NCBI GenBank assembly: GCA_009922585.1
Contig: RFVE01000007.1
Span: forward strand, 1 to 33,451
DNA from: Planctomycetia bacterium
GTDB lineage: Bacteria > Planctomycetota > Planctomycetia > Pirellulales > UBA1268
Reading direction: 5' to 3'
Length of the DNA: 33,451 nucleotides
The position numbers and the translations under genes are program-made. Shown here one piece after another: positions 32,850 to 33,451 of this stretch. Every line of letters starts with the position of its first letter. Position 1 is the first letter of the stretch. A model generated the notes under the pieces. The model searched no databases, was not told the origin of the DNA, and saw only the letters and a program-made list of their open reading frames with translations.

Positions 32850-33451
32850 ATGGCAGAAGTCCCCTCCCCTGCTTCACAGGCTGCAGACCAGCCTGACGTC
32901 TGGACGGTTGGCCGACTGCTGACCTGGACCACCGAGTGGCTGGCTGGCCGTGGCAGTGAGTCACCCAGGCTCGACGCCGAGGTGCTGCTGGCGGCAGTGC
33001 GTGGCTGCCCCCGAATCCTGCTCTACACCGCCTTCGACGAGCCAGTGAGTGACGAGCACCGGAGCCGCTTTCGCGATCTGGTGCGGCGTCGCGGTGGTGG
33101 CGAGCCGGTCGCCTATCTCGTCGGGAACCGTGAGTTTTTCTCACTGTCCTTTGAGGTCACGCCAGCGACGCTGATCCCCAGGCCTGAGACCGAGGGGCTG
33201 GTCATTCGCGTGCTTGACCTTTGGAAGCAGCGGGCACGGGTGGCTGAAACTGGCCCCCGGATTCTTGATGTGGGCACCGGTTCCGGGGCGATTGGTGTCA
33301 CCTTGGCAACGCGGCTGGCGGAAGCCACGGTTCTGGCGACCGACCAGTCGGAGGCAGCGGTGGCTGTGGCGGCCGCCAATGCCAAGCGACACGGAGTGGC
33401 CGACCGAGTCACACTGGCCGTGAGCGATCTGCTCGACCATCCGGCGACGGC
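32850..33451 (+). CDS. prmC: release factor glutamine methyltransferase, 5' part (cut by window end)
   Basis: About 200 residues are visible. PrmC methylates the GGQ glutamine of release factors with SAM. The N-terminal helical domain contains SPRLDAEVLLAAV (about 38-50) and EPVAYLVGNREFFSLSFEV. The linker TLIPRPETEGLV and SAM motif I ILDVGTGSGAIGVTLA (about 142-157) are clear; the catalytic NPPY lies beyond the window. GGAGGT is nine bases before the ATG at 32850. It follows prfA by 50 bp, the usual gene order, and its substrate is the product of that gene. Confidence 0.93.
   Translation, partial: MAEVPSPASQAADQPDVWTVGRLLTWTTEWLAGRGSESPRLDAEVLLAAVRGCPRILLYTAFDEPVSDEHRSRFRDLVRRRGGGEPVAYLVGNREFFSLSFEVTPATLIPRPETEGLVIRVLDLWKQRARVAETGPRILDVGTGSGAIGVTLATRLAEATVLATDQSEAAVAVAAANAKRHGVADRVTLAVSDLLDHPAT

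Noticed and set aside
1-33451. CRISPR array, insertion sequence or prophage
   Set aside because: No regularly spaced direct repeats, transposase, integrase or phage structural genes were seen on either strand.

Overview
This window looks like a chromosomal segment of a planctomycete, probably of the Pirellulales type. The evidence is the GC-rich coding sequence, scattered single genes and short operons on both strands, and several protein types that I associate with this phylum. These include a TPR protein with two RNA polymerase alpha-CTD-like domains, a Rho_N/DUF4912 protein, a large secreted esterase with an N-terminal helical region, and a small lysine-tailed protein. Taxonomy is inferred from gene content only; there is no rRNA gene here. 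I see no phage genes, insertion sequence transposase or CRISPR array.

Layout. 1-3.6 kb (minus strand): a membrane-anchored coiled-coil protein, then btaA-btaB for betaine lipid synthesis; btaA is frame-disrupted. 3.9-5.7 kb: a primary-type sigma-70 factor, tail to tail with thioredoxin. 5.9-7.6 kb (plus): an AcuI/YhdH-type reductase and two small proteins. 7.7-9.7 kb (minus): a TolB-like beta-propeller protein followed by proC. 9.8-13.1 kb (plus): a PduO-type cobalamin adenosyltransferase and glnD. 13.1-15.1 kb (minus): an SDR oxidoreductase and a GT90/CAP10 glycosyltransferase. 15.2-21.8 kb (plus): pyruvate kinase, argG, a polytopic membrane protein and a large exported protein. 21.8-24.2 kb (minus): a large esterase. 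24.3 kb: a small two-helix membrane protein. 25.0-28.2 kb (minus): the DUF4912 protein, the tandem alpha-CTD protein and tRNA-Thr(CGT). 28.3-28.4 kb: a strongly structured non-coding element. 28.7-31.2 kb (plus): kdsA and a lipoprotein. 31.4 kb to the end (plus): rpmE, prfA and prmC, a common translation-related cluster, with prfA frame-disrupted and prmC cut by the window edge.

Functionally the window mixes central metabolism (pyk, argG, proC), nitrogen signalling (glnD), envelope lipid and LPS synthesis (btaAB, kdsA, GT90), transcription (sigma factor, alpha-CTD protein) and translation (rpmE, prfA, prmC, tRNA).

The most notable pattern is that four otherwise well-conserved genes (btaA, glnD, the esterase and prfA) each seem to lack a short internal block, in two cases with a frameshift. 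Because prfA is essential, the first explanation to test is local assembly collapse; if real, it would be an unusual burst of small deletions. Other leads are the tandem alpha-CTD protein, the roughly 100-nt three-way-junction element at 28312-28412, and paired inverted repeats ahead of argG.
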